Source of the DNA: RBG-16-49-21 sp040768125
GTDB taxonomy: Bacteria > Spirochaetota > UBA4802 > UBA5550
Assembly (NCBI GenBank): GCA_040768125.1
Contig: JAXGNG010000003.1
Coordinates: 186,001 to 250,000, forward strand
Length of the DNA stretch: 64,000 nt
Direction of reading: 5' to 3'
A program made the position numbers and the translations under genes. Shown in pieces: positions 45,881 to 54,964 of this stretch. The notes beneath the pieces are model-generated. The model made no database searches. It was not told the DNA's origin and was given only the letters and a program-made list of their open reading frames with translations. How positions within the stretch are numbered: the first letter of the stretch is position 1; each line of letters begins with the position of its first letter.

Positions 45881-47428
45881 CTACTGCGACGATCCCTCCC
45901 GGTTTTCCTCTGCCTTCGTCTCCGCCGCCGGGACCGCGGACGCCCGGGCAAGGCGTTTCCGTATCAGGAGGCCCGCCACGAGGAGCGACCCGAAAACGGC
46001 GAGGATGGGCGCCGCGAAATGCCATGCCGCGGTGAACCCGAGGTGCCGTAGGTAGCTCCGTGCCGCCAGGTCCCCGAGGAAACCGGGATAGTAGGTGAAG
46101 ATGTTGAGCGAGGCCCAGAGGAGCGCACCGCAGGCCGCGATGATCAGCACCGAGGGATAGACGAAAAGCCTTTTCAGGGCGACGAGCTTCCTCCTCCGAT
46201 CCACGGTGGAGAAGAACAGGTACAGTACATAGAGGAGCAGGATTCCAAGGGCGCCGTAGGGCGCGTACTGCGCCACCGAGAGGATGCGTATCGCCAGGGC
46301 CGCGGATTCCGCCCGGTCGCCTTCAAGGACCGGCCCGGGGAAACGGATAACGCCGCTCTGAACCGAAAGGCCGAGCCCGGCGAGGCGTTTTCCGCCGACG
46401 TATTCACCCAGCCGCGTATCGGAGAGCCTGAAGAGCGTCGTGAGAATGAAACGGTTCTGGAGGCCCTCGGTCCGCTTCACCTCCTCGGCAAGGAGGTCGC
46501 TCAGGACATGCCGTTTCTTTCCGGTGGAGGGAACTTCGTCCACCCAGAGGCTTATTGAGACGGAGGGGAGGCGGACCCGGAGCGACCGGAGGCCGAAGGC
46601 TTCCCCGCGGGAAGAGCGGACGTAGTAGATTTTCCTCTCTTCGACCTGCCTGTCGTAATCGGTGATAAAGGCGAGAAACCTCCCGATTTCATCCTTCACG
46701 GCCCCTTCGATCAGTCGTTCGTTGAGGATTTTCGTGAGGGGCCCCTCGATCAGCGCGAGGTCGGAATAGATGCTGTCCGTGGCCTCGTCCCTGTGCCGAT
46801 CGGCGATCTTTCTGGCTTCTTTCTCTTTATCCTCCATGACCGAGAGCGCGTCGTCGTATCCCTTCCGGGCCGCGATCATCTCCTCTTCAGCGGCGTCTAT
46901 CCTTTCCTCCTGTGCCGCGCGGTGCTCCCGGATCTCCGCCAGCCCCTCGTCTATTCTCTGGAGCTCCCGGTCGCGGAAACCGGCGAAGGCCTCCTTCGTG
47001 GGGAAGGTCGACGAAACGTCCTTCCAGTCAAGGCCCTTTATCTCCTTGCGTTCCCGTTCAAGTGATTCGAATTCCTCGTCTTTCCTGAGTGAGGCAAGGT
47101 CCGCCATGGCCTTTTCGTGGCGGGACCGCGCCATGTTCAGCACGGCGCCGTGGCGCGACATCTGGAGCTCGCTCTCGATCTCGTCATTGATCCTTTTCTC
47201 AATGTCCCAGTTCCTGCCTTCAACGTAGGCGGTGATGAGCCGGCCCTGCTTTAAAATGCCGGTATAGAAGCCGGGGCGCAGGATTACCGCCAGGGCAATC
47301 GCCGCGACGATAATCGGCGGTATCAGGAATAGCGCCACGATGTTTATGATGGCGAAGAGGGGACGTCTGCGAGGTTGTTCCGGTTTCGGGCCGTTCGCTG
47401 CTCCGGGTCCTTCTGTCACTTCGGTCAT
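45881..47428 (-). CDS. Coiled-coil membrane protein of unknown function
   Basis: 515 residues. One membrane helix near the N-terminus (FAIINIVALFLIPPIIVAAI), a large extracytoplasmic domain containing a long charged coiled coil (about 105-210, ELQRIDEGLAEIREHRAAQE), and three membrane helices near the C-terminus (YAPYGALGILLLYVLYLFF, PSVLIIAACGALLWASLNIF, FAAPILAVFGSLLVAGLLI). No family recognised. Convergent with the acyltransferase gene 3 bases away. Confidence 0.7.
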   Translation of the reverse strand: MTEVTEGPGAANGPKPEQPRRRPLFAIINIVALFLIPPIIVAAIALAVILRPGFYTGILKQGRLITAYVEGRNWDIEKRINDEIESELQMSRHGAVLNMARSRHEKAMADLASLRKDEEFESLERERKEIKGLDWKDVSSTFPTKEAFAGFRDRELQRIDEGLAEIREHRAAQEERIDAAEEEMIAARKGYDDALSVMEDKEKEARKIADRHRDEATDSIYSDLALIEGPLTKILNERLIEGAVKDEIGRFLAFITDYDRQVEERKIYYVRSSRGEAFGLRSLRVRLPSVSISLWVDEVPSTGKKRHVLSDLLAEEVKRTEGLQNRFILTTLFRLSDTRLGEYVGGKRLAGLGLSVQSGVIRFPGPVLEGDRAESAALAIRILSVAQYAPYGALGILLLYVLYLFFSTVDRRRKLVALKRLFVYPSVLIIAACGALLWASLNIFTYYPGFLGDLAARSYLRHLGFTAAWHFAAPILAVFGSLLVAGLLIRKRLARASAVPAAETKAEENREGSSQ

Positions 47429-47691
47429 TGCGTGCTACTCCTCGGTCAAATATTGCCTCAATCCGACCATGATTATCCGGGACATGTCAATACATATTTC
47501 CATCACGGACCGGTTGGATGACCGCACCCCAGGGAAGCCCGCGGCGGGATTGGCGATTCAGGTAAAACATGAATTGACAGAAAAAAATTTCCCGGTAGGG
47601 GTGAACGGAGCGTATCAATCACGGAGGCCCGATCTCCGGCATGGAAACCGGAGCTCCTCCATCAACCATCCTTATTTCCCGGAGGTATCAC

Positions 47692-48165
47692 ATGGACCAT
47701 GGACGGCACCCTTCAAGAGCCTGCGCCCCGGCGGCGTTACTTGCGTTCTGCCTGCTGGCGGGGTGCGCGAAGGCCCTCATTACGGGGCCGATTGCCATGC
47801 CGGGGGGCGACTTCGATGTGACCCTCAAGGCCTTGACGAAAGGGCCTGACCGGTACAATACCGCGGGAGGATACTGGACGCCCCGCAAAGGAACGGGATT
47901 CATCTGGGCCACGGTGGTGATACGAAATGGGGGAAGCGCCGCAAAGTCTATACGCCTGAATGATATCCGCCTTGTCGCCGGGGGGAGGACCATCCGTCCC
48001 TTTATCCTTGACATGGCCTCCGCCGTGACGATGCGGGCCAATCCCGAGCCTTCCCTGAAACCCGGCGAGTCGATAACGCGCCGCCTTGTCTACGTTGTTC
48101 CCGACGCGGACCCGGTGGAAAAAATTCTTCTGCCGGGAAAGGGAGATGTGCTGATTCCGCGTTAA
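47692..48165 (+). CDS. Lipoprotein, DUF4352-like
   Basis: 157 residues. Lipobox LLAGC (Cys about 24) after a hydrophobic stretch. The mature domain is beta-rich with FIWATVVIRNGGSAAKSIRL followed by a LKPGESITRRLVYVVP segment, the pattern of DUF4352 immunoglobulin-like domains in bacterial lipoproteins. GGAGG precedes the ATG at 47692; starts further upstream are unlikely. Confidence 0.72.
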   Translation: MDHGRHPSRACAPAALLAFCLLAGCAKALITGPIAMPGGDFDVTLKALTKGPDRYNTAGGYWTPRKGTGFIWATVVIRNGGSAAKSIRLNDIRLVAGGRTIRPFILDMASAVTMRANPEPSLKPGESITRRLVYVVPDADPVEKILLPGKGDVLIPR

Positions 48166-48184
48166 CGCCCTGAAGGGGATTTGC

Positions 48185-49123
48185 TCAGCTCATCCGGTCC
48201 AGGAAATCCTTCAGATCAATCAGCTCCTCTTCGCTGAAGGGCGTATCCAGGCTTTTCTGGAGCTCGACGGCCTCGTCCGCGGGGAATTGATCCGATGTCT
48301 GAATGGATGAGGTGATAACGTATTTTTTCGCCGGGAGGGTGGTGATTTCCTCCTTCGATTCCAGGGAGCGCACGTTGATGTTCCCGCTCCTGGAGATGAG
48401 GGTGGTGCGGTTCTCTGCGACTTTCAGAACAAATTCCGTCCTGGACGCGATGAGGCGGGCGTTCGGGGTGAGGTAGAACACGCGCGCGCCGCTCGATCCG
48501 TCGTTGATGCGCGTGAAGAGCGTGCCCTTTTTGAGTATGAACACGAATTGCCGTGAAGGACGGTTTCCCTTCCCCCTGGCCTTTTTCACCACCAGCTCGC
48601 TTCCCGGATGGAGCTTAACAATAAATCGCTCTTTGTAGGAGAGGAGCAGCACGGAGTTCTTCCCCACTCTGATACGGCTGTTGTCGGTGATGGGGGTGTG
48701 ATACCGGATCGCGCGGTTATCGATCGTCGAGCTCCCCTTCATGTGGTAGACGTAAATGGGAAGCACGGCGGGCTTTTTCCAGGGGGCCGTTATGAAGAGT
48801 GTCACGGCAATGGCCAGAACCGCGAGGGCCGAAGCGGCGATCCACGCGGGTCTCCGACCGAGGACCTGCCGCCAGGGGAGGGCGCGGGCCAGGCCTTCCT
48901 CCCGCGCGATGGCGCGGTAGGTGCCCCGGATCCTTTTCCAGACCGCCTTCGAAGGAGCGATATCGTTTCCCCGCGAGGGGGCGAGGACGGCCATGAGACG
49001 ATCGTAGTTCCCGCGACAGCGAGCGCATCTCCTCAGGTGATCGGCAATGGCGGCGCTTCTTGCGGGAGCGGCGGTTCCCGTAATGAAGGATATGAGCGCG
49101 GTATCTGTATAATGGCGTTTCAT
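48185..49123 (-). CDS. FecR-like transmembrane regulator with zinc-finger-like N-terminus
   Basis: 312 residues. N-terminal ~35 residues include HLRRCARC, the H-x3-C-x2-C anti-sigma zinc signature; after it a membrane helix (PAWIAASALAVLAIAVTLFI), then a periplasmic FecR domain (IRVGKNSVLLLSYKERFIVK, LHPGSELVVKKA, GTLFTRI, NARLIASRTEFVLKV). It matches FecR-type regulators that receive a signal in the periplasm and control an ECF sigma factor. The sigma gene lies immediately upstream. Start 49123 is preceded by AAGGA; a TTG at 49153 overlapping the sigma gene is possible. Confidence 0.83.
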   Translation of the reverse strand: MKRHYTDTALISFITGTAAPARSAAIADHLRRCARCRGNYDRLMAVLAPSRGNDIAPSKAVWKRIRGTYRAIAREEGLARALPWRQVLGRRPAWIAASALAVLAIAVTLFITAPWKKPAVLPIYVYHMKGSSTIDNRAIRYHTPITDNSRIRVGKNSVLLLSYKERFIVKLHPGSELVVKKARGKGNRPSRQFVFILKKGTLFTRINDGSSGARVFYLTPNARLIASRTEFVLKVAENRTTLISRSGNINVRSLESKEEITTLPAKKYVITSSIQTSDQFPADEAVELQKSLDTPFSEEELIDLKDFLDRMS

Positions 49124-49142
49124 TCTGCGTGATTCCTTACGT

Positions 49143-49700
49143 CTATGTAACAATTAAATGGGCAAGTAGTGCCAGCGAAACAAGAAAAAATGTCAAAAAA
49201 CCCATTTTTTTAAGATGGCCGGACATCCTGTCAAGCAGGTCTGCCAGCTTCCTCCGCACCGTTCTCTCGGCTATGCCCAGGTGCTTCCCAATCTCAACGG
49301 CGTCCATGGAGAGCTCCTTTCGCATTATGAAGATCGACCTGGAAACCTCGTCGCACCGGGACAGAAAGTCCCGAATGGCGCCTTCGAGTTCGCTGTACTC
49401 CGCGTCCCGTTCCACGCTTTCAGATGAAGGGATCTCGATCCCCGTATCGAGGTTAACACGACCGAAATGGCGGTCCCGCTTCAGATGGTTGGCGGCCAAG
49501 TTGTGGGCGGTCCGGTAGAGAAATGAGCGGATATTCACGTCTTCGAGGGGGTATCGAATCGAGTAGCGTATCAGGTTCTCGAAACAGTCGTGGAGGATGT
49601 CCTCGGCGGTTTCCTCGGATCGGCAAAAACGAAAAATATATACAAAAAGCTCCTTCCTGTGGAGGGAGTAGAGCTCGTTCAGTCTCTTTTCCGAAAGCAT
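49143..49700 (-). CDS. ECF sigma factor with C-terminal membrane helix
   Basis: 185 residues from 49700; the open frame continues upstream over a divergent gene but those codons are not protein-like. Region 2: RSEETAEDILHDCFENLIRY with RSFLYRTAHNLAANHLKRD; region 4: LSMDAVEIGKHLGIAERTVR followed by RKLADLLDRM. The last ~20 residues (GFLTFFLVSLALLAHLIVT) are a hydrophobic helix, unusual for a sigma factor. With the FecR-like gene downstream it would form a cell-surface or periplasmic signalling pair. No strong ribosome site is seen at 49700. Confidence 0.85.
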   Translation of the reverse strand: MLSEKRLNELYSLHRKELFVYIFRFCRSEETAEDILHDCFENLIRYSIRYPLEDVNIRSFLYRTAHNLAANHLKRDRHFGRVNLDTGIEIPSSESVERDAEYSELEGAIRDFLSRCDEVSRSIFIMRKELSMDAVEIGKHLGIAERTVRRKLADLLDRMSGHLKKMGFLTFFLVSLALLAHLIVT

Positions 49701-49742
49701 TGAATTTTTTTTGGCCGCGAAATCCAGTCTGATTGTTATAAG

Positions 49743-49767
49743 AATAAAGAACGACGGGTTCTTTATT
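49743..49767. promoter_or_regulatory. Palindrome between divergent genes
   Basis: Perfect 10-base arms AATAAAGAAC / GTTCTTTATT around loop GACGG, between the sigma gene (-) and the small lipoprotein gene (+). It may be an operator or a 5' leader hairpin. No T-tract follows, so it is not a terminator. Confidence 0.6.
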
Positions 49768-49790
49768 ATCAACAACAAAAGGAGTCTTCC

Positions 49791-49937
49791 ATGAAAAAAG
49801 TTGTAAGCCTTTTCCTCCTTGTTTTCGCTCTCGCTATCGTGGTCGTAGGGTGCAAGAAAGAAGAAGCCCCCGCTACTGATGCGGCAGTGACCGAAGAAGC
49901 CGCCCCCGCGGCCGAAGAGAGCGCTGAAGCGAAATAG
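49791..49937 (+). CDS. 48-residue predicted lipoprotein
   Basis: Short gene: MKKVVSLFLLVFALAIVVVG then Cys, followed by KKEEAPATDAAVTEEAAPAA and a short acidic end. It is a lipoprotein signal (lipobox VVVGC) with a mature part of about 28 mostly Ala/Glu residues, too short for a domain. GGAG is 7 bases before the ATG. It is divergent from the ECF sigma gene and ends with a terminator, so it is likely real. Similar tiny Lys/Ala/Glu lipoproteins are found in many Gram-negative genomes. Confidence 0.75.
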   Translation: MKKVVSLFLLVFALAIVVVGCKKEEAPATDAAVTEEAAPAAEESAEAK

Positions 49938-49985
49938 CATTCTCGTTTCGAAAGGGGATTTTCGCCGGGCTTTGAGCCCGGCTGG

Positions 49986-50023
49986 AGAGGGATATTCCGA
50001 TGGGGTATCCCTCTTCTGTTTTT
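49986..50023 (+). terminator. Rho-independent terminator
   Basis: Stem AGAGGGATA (49986-49994) / TATCCCTCT (50006-50014) followed by TCTGTTTTT. A second stem (GCCGGGC/GCCCGGC around 49972-49983) precedes it. It closes the small lipoprotein gene. Confidence 0.82.
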
Positions 50024-50056
50024 ACCCCAAGGCGGCCCGCGTAGTCCCGCCTCCCT

Positions 50057-51226
50057 TTAGCGTACGTGGATGAGCAGCGATTTAAGATATTCCGTTTCCC
50101 TGCAGAATATGCTGGTGGGGTGGTCGCAGGGCTGGTGGTATTTGCCGATGATCGAGGCGTCCCTCTTCGCGTCTGCGAAGGCGCTGAATACGACCATCTG
50201 GAAAAGGTCCATGTCGATGAACCTCGAGCATGAGCAGGAGAGAAGGAGCGTGTCGCGGGGGCATTTCGATGCCACCTGGAGGTTGAGGTCCTTGTAGCCC
50301 CTGCAGGCGTTATCCACCGCGCCCCTCTCCTTGGCAAGGGCCGGCGGATCGAGTATGATGAGATCGTCTTCCAGCGGATTCTCCCTCAGAAATTGAAAGA
50401 CGTCGTTCCTGATATACTCCGCCGGCGTTTCGATCCTGTTGAGGGCCATGTTCCGTTCCGCAAGATCGAGGGAATCTGCCGAGGAATCGACTGAAATCAC
50501 TGAACGCGCGCCGCCCCTGGCAGCCGCCACGGTGAACCCGCCGGTGTAGGAAAAGAGGTTGAGAACAGAGCGGCCCCCGGCAATCCTTCCGATGAGTGTG
50601 CGGTTGTCGCGCTGGTCCAGGTAAAATCCCGTTTTCTGCCCCGTGTGGATCCTCACGAAATAGGCAAGGCCGTTTTCCTGTATCCGGGTCTCGTCGTGCG
50701 TAACGCCATACCGCTGTCCCTGCGTGGGTTCAAGGCCTTCCATGCGACGGCCCTCATGGTCGCTTTTCTCGAAAATGCTTTTCGGCCTCAGTTCATCTAT
50801 CAGAAGTTCCATGATATCGTTTTTCATCCTGTCGATGCCGAGGGTGAGGCATTGCATCACCAGGTGACCGTCATAGGTATCGACGATCAGCCCAGGGAAC
50901 CCATCTCCCTCGGAAAAGATAACCCGGTACGCGTCGGTGGTTTCCAGGAGAGGGTTTCCGGATCGCCGTTTCACGGCCTCGCGGATCAAACCCCGGAGAT
51001 GGTCCGGGGTGACCTTGGCTTCTCCGAAGGAGAGCATGCGGATGGTGATATGCGATGCGGGATTGCAGTATCCGTAACCGAGGAGGTTCCCGCCGGCATC
51101 CTGGACCGAAACGATGTCCCCGTTCTGGATGCCCTGTTCGCGCTTGTCTATCGCGCCGGAGAAAACCCAGGGGTGCCGCCTGAGGAGGGCTTTTTCCCTT
51201 TTTCGCTTGAGCCAGACTGATTTCAT
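50057..51226 (-). CDS. rlmI: RlmI-like 23S rRNA cytosine methyltransferase
   Basis: 389 residues. An N-terminal PUA domain (ALLRRHPWVFSGAIDKREQG, GNLLGYGYCNP) followed by a class I SAM domain: VLNLFSYTGGFTVAAARGGA, acidic VISVDSS, and motif LIILDPPALAK. HTGQKTGFYLDQRDNR is the family signature. RlmI methylates a cytosine in 23S rRNA (C1962 in E. coli numbering). Length is right. Transcribed alone, away from the TRAP operon. Confidence 0.9.
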   Translation of the reverse strand: MKSVWLKRKREKALLRRHPWVFSGAIDKREQGIQNGDIVSVQDAGGNLLGYGYCNPASHITIRMLSFGEAKVTPDHLRGLIREAVKRRSGNPLLETTDAYRVIFSEGDGFPGLIVDTYDGHLVMQCLTLGIDRMKNDIMELLIDELRPKSIFEKSDHEGRRMEGLEPTQGQRYGVTHDETRIQENGLAYFVRIHTGQKTGFYLDQRDNRTLIGRIAGGRSVLNLFSYTGGFTVAAARGGARSVISVDSSADSLDLAERNMALNRIETPAEYIRNDVFQFLRENPLEDDLIILDPPALAKERGAVDNACRGYKDLNLQVASKCPRDTLLLSCSCSRFIDMDLFQMVVFSAFADAKRDASIIGKYHQPCDHPTSIFCRETEYLKSLLIHVR

Positions 51227-51521
51227 CGAGTACCCCGGGAATTGGAGGCTTGGTGATTCAGAGTAATCATCAATGGACTTATTAACGCGGTAGTGTCAAT
51301 TACATTACAGAATTGTGACGTCCCATACGAAGGCAGATGTGACCGTAGCCATTCGGGTTATTTTTTATTAATTTTACTTGATTTTTGCGTTCCCCCGCGG
51401 GTTGATGAGCAGGGTTGCTGAACCCTCCCTGGCCGCGTGCGTTCCCTGTGGGATTGTAAGTGATGACCTGCTTCATAGAGGGCGCGCATCGCGCGGGATA
51501 CTATCATACCGGGAGACCGAC

Positions 51522-52541
51522 ATGAAAAAGATAATTCTGCTGCTGGCCATCCTGATCTCGGCCATTCTCGTCATTCCTTCCTGCAAAAAGAAGGAGGGTG
51601 AGGCCATACAACTGAGCTATAGTATTTTCTTTCCTCCCGCTCACGGCCAGTGCAAGGCAGGAGAGGAGTGGGCCAGGGAAATCGAGAAGAAAACCGATGG
51701 TAAAGTTATCATCAATATCTATCCCGGCGGCACGCTCCTGAAGGCAGAGGATACCTACAGCGGCGTGGTCAAAGGAATATCCGACATCGGGATGTCATGT
51801 TTTGCCTACACGAGGGGCCGGTTCCCCCTGATGGAGGCGGTTGACCTTCCCCTTGGGTATCCGAACGGGCGCGTGGCGACCCGCGCGGCAAATGAGTTCG
51901 TGAAAGTGATGAACCCCAGGGAACTCAACGAGGTGAAGCTCCTCTACATCCACGCCCACGGACCCGGCCTTCTCCATTCTACGAAACGGATAGCGGCGCT
52001 TGCCGATCTGAAGGGTAAAAAAATTCGCTCCACCGGCCTGAGTTCGAAAGTGGTGACTGCCCTGGGTGGAATTCCCGTCGCCATGCCGCAGCCGGAAACC
52101 TACGAGGCGGTCCAGAAGGGCGTGGTTGACGGCACCTTCGGCCCCATCGAGACCCTCAAGGGATGGAAACACGCCGAGGTGATCAAATCGACGACGGACT
52201 GCCGAGAAGTGGGATACACCACCGCCATGTTCGTGGTAATGAACCGCGCAAAATGGGACGCCCTCCCGGAGGATGTTAAGAAAGTGTTTTCCGAAGTGAG
52301 CGAGGAATGGATCGATGAGCATGGCAAGGCGTGGGACGAACTCGACGACGAGGGGCGGGAATTTACCAAAAAGCGCGGAAACGAGATAGTTGAACTCCCA
52401 GCGGAGGAGAGCCGCAAGTGGGTCGCAGCCGTGGAGCCGATCATCAGTGATTATATCAGGGAGGTTAAAGCCAAGGGCCTCCCCGGCGACAGGGCGGTTG
52501 CTCAATTGAAGAAAATTATCAAGGACCTGTCCGCACGCTAA
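51522..52541 (+). CDS. dctP: TRAP transporter substrate-binding lipoprotein (DctP)
   Basis: 339 residues. A lipoprotein signal (IILLLAILISAILVIPSC, Cys about 20) rather than the usual Sec-cleaved form. Body: DctP features such as VDLPLGYPNGRVATRAANEF, KGKKIRSTGLSSKVVTALG and GIPVAMPQPETYEAVQKG. Binds an organic acid or similar anionic solute and passes it to the DctQM membrane unit; the ligand cannot be told from sequence, though an Arg at the typical carboxylate site is present (KKIRSTG). GGGAGACC precedes the start at 51522. It leads the operon. Confidence 0.93.
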   Translation: MKKIILLLAILISAILVIPSCKKKEGEAIQLSYSIFFPPAHGQCKAGEEWAREIEKKTDGKVIINIYPGGTLLKAEDTYSGVVKGISDIGMSCFAYTRGRFPLMEAVDLPLGYPNGRVATRAANEFVKVMNPRELNEVKLLYIHAHGPGLLHSTKRIAALADLKGKKIRSTGLSSKVVTALGGIPVAMPQPETYEAVQKGVVDGTFGPIETLKGWKHAEVIKSTTDCREVGYTTAMFVVMNRAKWDALPEDVKKVFSEVSEEWIDEHGKAWDELDDEGREFTKKRGNEIVELPAEESRKWVAAVEPIISDYIREVKAKGLPGDRAVAQLKKIIKDLSAR

Positions 52542-52562
52542 TCAAAAATGATATCTGAAACA

Positions 52563-52585
52563 CTCCCGCCCCACCGGGGCGGGAG
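52563..52585 (+). promoter_or_regulatory. Strong hairpin between dctP and dctQ
   Basis: Perfect 10-base arms CTCCCGCCCC / GGGGCGGGAG with a 3-base loop ACC, 22 bases after the dctP stop and 16 before the dctQ start. No T-tract follows. It could protect the dctP transcript end and lower expression of the permease genes (inference). Confidence 0.7.
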
Positions 52586-52600
52586 ACACCGGGAAGGATA

Positions 52601-53086
52601 ATGCAGCGTTTTGAGAAAATTCTGGCAGCACTGTCTGTGCGATGCAACCGAATCGCCGCTCTGGCCGTGGTGCTGATGATGCTCATCACCTCCCTGGACG
52701 TGGTGCTTCGACTGTTCAGGCATCCAATTCCCGGAGTCTATGAAATCGTGGGATTGCTTGGTTCGCTCGCCATCGCGTTTTCCCTGGCCTATACTTCCAT
52801 TGAAAAGGGGCATATTGCCGTTGAAGTCCTTGTGCAGAGACTGCCGCCACGGGTCCAGTCATTGATAACGGCGCTCTATTCCGCCGTTTCATGCGTCTTT
52901 TTTCTTTTGGCGTCATGGGTCTGTGTTGAATTTGCCCTTGAGCTGTATCGAAGCGGTGAGGTTTCGCTCACCATAAAAATGCCGACCTATCCCTTTGTGG
53001 CCGGAATAGGTCTGGGGAGCATGCTGCTTTCCCTTGTGCTTTTCGTCGAATTTACCCGGTCACTGAGGGAGATACGGAAGCAATGA
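52601..53086 (+). CDS. dctQ: TRAP transporter small permease (DctQ)
   Basis: 161 residues with four predicted membrane helices and the DctQ patterns MMLITSLDVVLRLF, VYEIVGLLGSLAIAFSLAY, and the KGHIAVEVL segment. It partners DctM. The stop overlaps the dctM start by 4 bases (ATGA), so the two are coupled. AAGGATA precedes the start. Confidence 0.93.
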   Translation: MQRFEKILAALSVRCNRIAALAVVLMMLITSLDVVLRLFRHPIPGVYEIVGLLGSLAIAFSLAYTSIEKGHIAVEVLVQRLPPRVQSLITALYSAVSCVFFLLASWVCVEFALELYRSGEVSLTIKMPTYPFVAGIGLGSMLLSLVLFVEFTRSLREIRKQ

Positions 53087-54384
53087 GCCCCACCGTTATC
53101 GGATTAATAGGTTTGGCATCACTGCTGGTTCTTATTTTCAGCCGGATGCCGGTCGGTTTTTTAATGGCGGTGATCGGTTTTATCGGATTCGGTCTGATCG
53201 TGGACTTCAACGCTGCCTGCACGCTGCTCGCAAAAGATCTTTTCTCGGTATTCAGTTCGTACAATCTGACGGTGATCCCTCTTTTCGTGCTCATGGGGCA
53301 GCTGGCGTTTCACTCCGGCATAAGCAGGCGTCTTTTTGACGCCGCCTACCGATTCATCGGTCACTGGCCGGGTGGTCTGGCCGTCGCCACCGTGGGCGCC
53401 TGCGCGGGGTTTGCCGCGATATGCGGTTCCACCAACGCGACGGCGGCGACCATGGGTGCGACCTGTCTTCCCGAGATGAAGCGTTATAATTATGATCCTG
53501 GCCTCGCCTGTGGTGTGGTGGCCGCCGCAGGAAGTCTCGGTATTCTTATACCCCCGAGTGTCATCTTTATTATCTATGGAATTCTCACTGAGCAATCTAT
53601 TGGCAAACTTTTTATTGCCGGTGTGTTGCCCGGCATAATGCTGTCATTATTATTCCTGATAACAATATTCATTTGGACTTCCCTGCATCCAGAATTAGCA
53701 CCAAAGGGGCCAAAAGTCGGAATAAAAGAAAAAATCCGGTCACTTGCCGGGATTGGAGAGACTCTATTATTATTCATATTAGTCATGGGGGGCCTGTTCA
53801 CAGGAGTGTTTACGCCTACAGAAGCGGGTGCCATTGGAGCTTTTGGTACCCTGATAATCGCCGGCGTTCGCAGGAAGATAAAATGGGAGGGAATTGTACA
53901 ATCGCTCTTTGAAACGACACGAATTTCCTGCATGATAATGGTAATTGTTGCAGGTGCTACCGTGTTTGGTCATTTTATGGCCATTTCACGCATTCCCTTT
54001 GATATCGCAAGCTGGATACTTCAATTCAATGTGCCGCACTTTGTGATTATTCTTTTTATCATTATGGTGTATGTTGCGGGGGGGTGTTTCATCGATTCCC
54101 TTGCGCTGATCATGTTGACGATCCCGATTTTTTATCCTGTAATACTAACCCTTGGATATAATCCGATATGGTTCGGTGTGATAGTAGTCCTGGTTACTCA
54201 AGTCGGGGTTATTACTCCCCCCGTCGGGATAAATGTATATGTTGTAAGCGGTGTCGCGAGGGATGTTCCTCTTCATATAATCTTCAAAGGCGCAATGCCG
54301 TTCCTGATAGCTCTCGTTGTCGGGACATTGTTATTGGTAGCCTTTCCTCAAATTGCCCTGTTCCTGCCAGGGCTTGTGAAATAG
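53083..54384 (+). CDS. dctM: TRAP transporter large permease (DctM)
   Basis: 433 residues, about 12 membrane helices. AICGSTNATAATMGATCLPE, the family's G-S-x-x-A-x-x-A signature, ILIPPSVIFIIYGI, GVFTPTEAGAIGAFG and TQVGVITPPVGINVYVV are diagnostic of DctM. It carries sodium-coupled substrate through the membrane. GC content falls in the second half of the gene (after about 53,560) relative to its start, an oddity shared with the following genes. Confidence 0.94.
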   Translation: MSPTVIGLIGLASLLVLIFSRMPVGFLMAVIGFIGFGLIVDFNAACTLLAKDLFSVFSSYNLTVIPLFVLMGQLAFHSGISRRLFDAAYRFIGHWPGGLAVATVGACAGFAAICGSTNATAATMGATCLPEMKRYNYDPGLACGVVAAAGSLGILIPPSVIFIIYGILTEQSIGKLFIAGVLPGIMLSLLFLITIFIWTSLHPELAPKGPKVGIKEKIRSLAGIGETLLLFILVMGGLFTGVFTPTEAGAIGAFGTLIIAGVRRKIKWEGIVQSLFETTRISCMIMVIVAGATVFGHFMAISRIPFDIASWILQFNVPHFVIILFIIMVYVAGGCFIDSLALIMLTIPIFYPVILTLGYNPIWFGVIVVLVTQVGVITPPVGINVYVVSGVARDVPLHIIFKGAMPFLIALVVGTLLLVAFPQIALFLPGLVK

Positions 54385-54396
54385 CATTATTACCCG

Positions 54397-54843
54397 CTAA
54401 CATTGTGGTAATATTTTTTGTGGAATCCCCCAGTAGAGAATCCACGTGGTTATGCCATTGAGCATTATTCGGGACATGACATAATTGGTTTTCCTGTAGC
54501 CAGATGTTAGTATTCTTTTCTCCCGGATTATTATTTTATAATATTTCTCAATAGCTATTGCAATCATCCGTGAAACGGAGGATTTAAAGATTTTTCTTAA
54601 ATCAATAAACAGTTCATACTCTGCTGGAGAAAGATGTAGATGTATTTGATTCCATTTCGTGTTTTTGTTTCTGGGTTGATACTTTACTCGTGACCATGGG
54701 ATAATATGTGAATCAGTATCCTCAGATATTCTGCTTAGTGCCCAGATAACAATAACTTGTTTCGTTTTCCCGGTGAATGAAATAATTTTTTGGATTTTTT
54801 CGAGAGTATGCTCATGAACGTATACGGTTGTTTCAGTGCTCAT
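54397..54843 (-). CDS. Hypothetical protein, possible DUF1564-like family
   Basis: 148 residues, AT-rich coding. The middle part WNQIHLHLSPAEYELFIDLR with KIFKSSVSRMIAIAIEKYY resembles the ribbon-helix-helix-like region of DUF1564, a family expanded in Leptospira; I am not certain of this. Convergent with dctM, 12 bases apart. The C-terminal part is hydrophobic and basic. Confidence 0.5.
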   Translation of the reverse strand: MSTETTVYVHEHTLEKIQKIISFTGKTKQVIVIWALSRISEDTDSHIIPWSRVKYQPRNKNTKWNQIHLHLSPAEYELFIDLRKIFKSSVSRMIAIAIEKYYKIIIREKRILTSGYRKTNYVMSRIMLNGITTWILYWGIPQKILPQC

Positions 54844-54964
54844 TGACTAATCCTTATTATTGAAATTTTAGGGTGATACGCATTTCTGATGAGGAAACGG
54901 AAAAAATAAACGACGGAAAGTGAAGAAATTTGAGAGTTGTTTGGATGAGGATTTGGGGGCCGTG

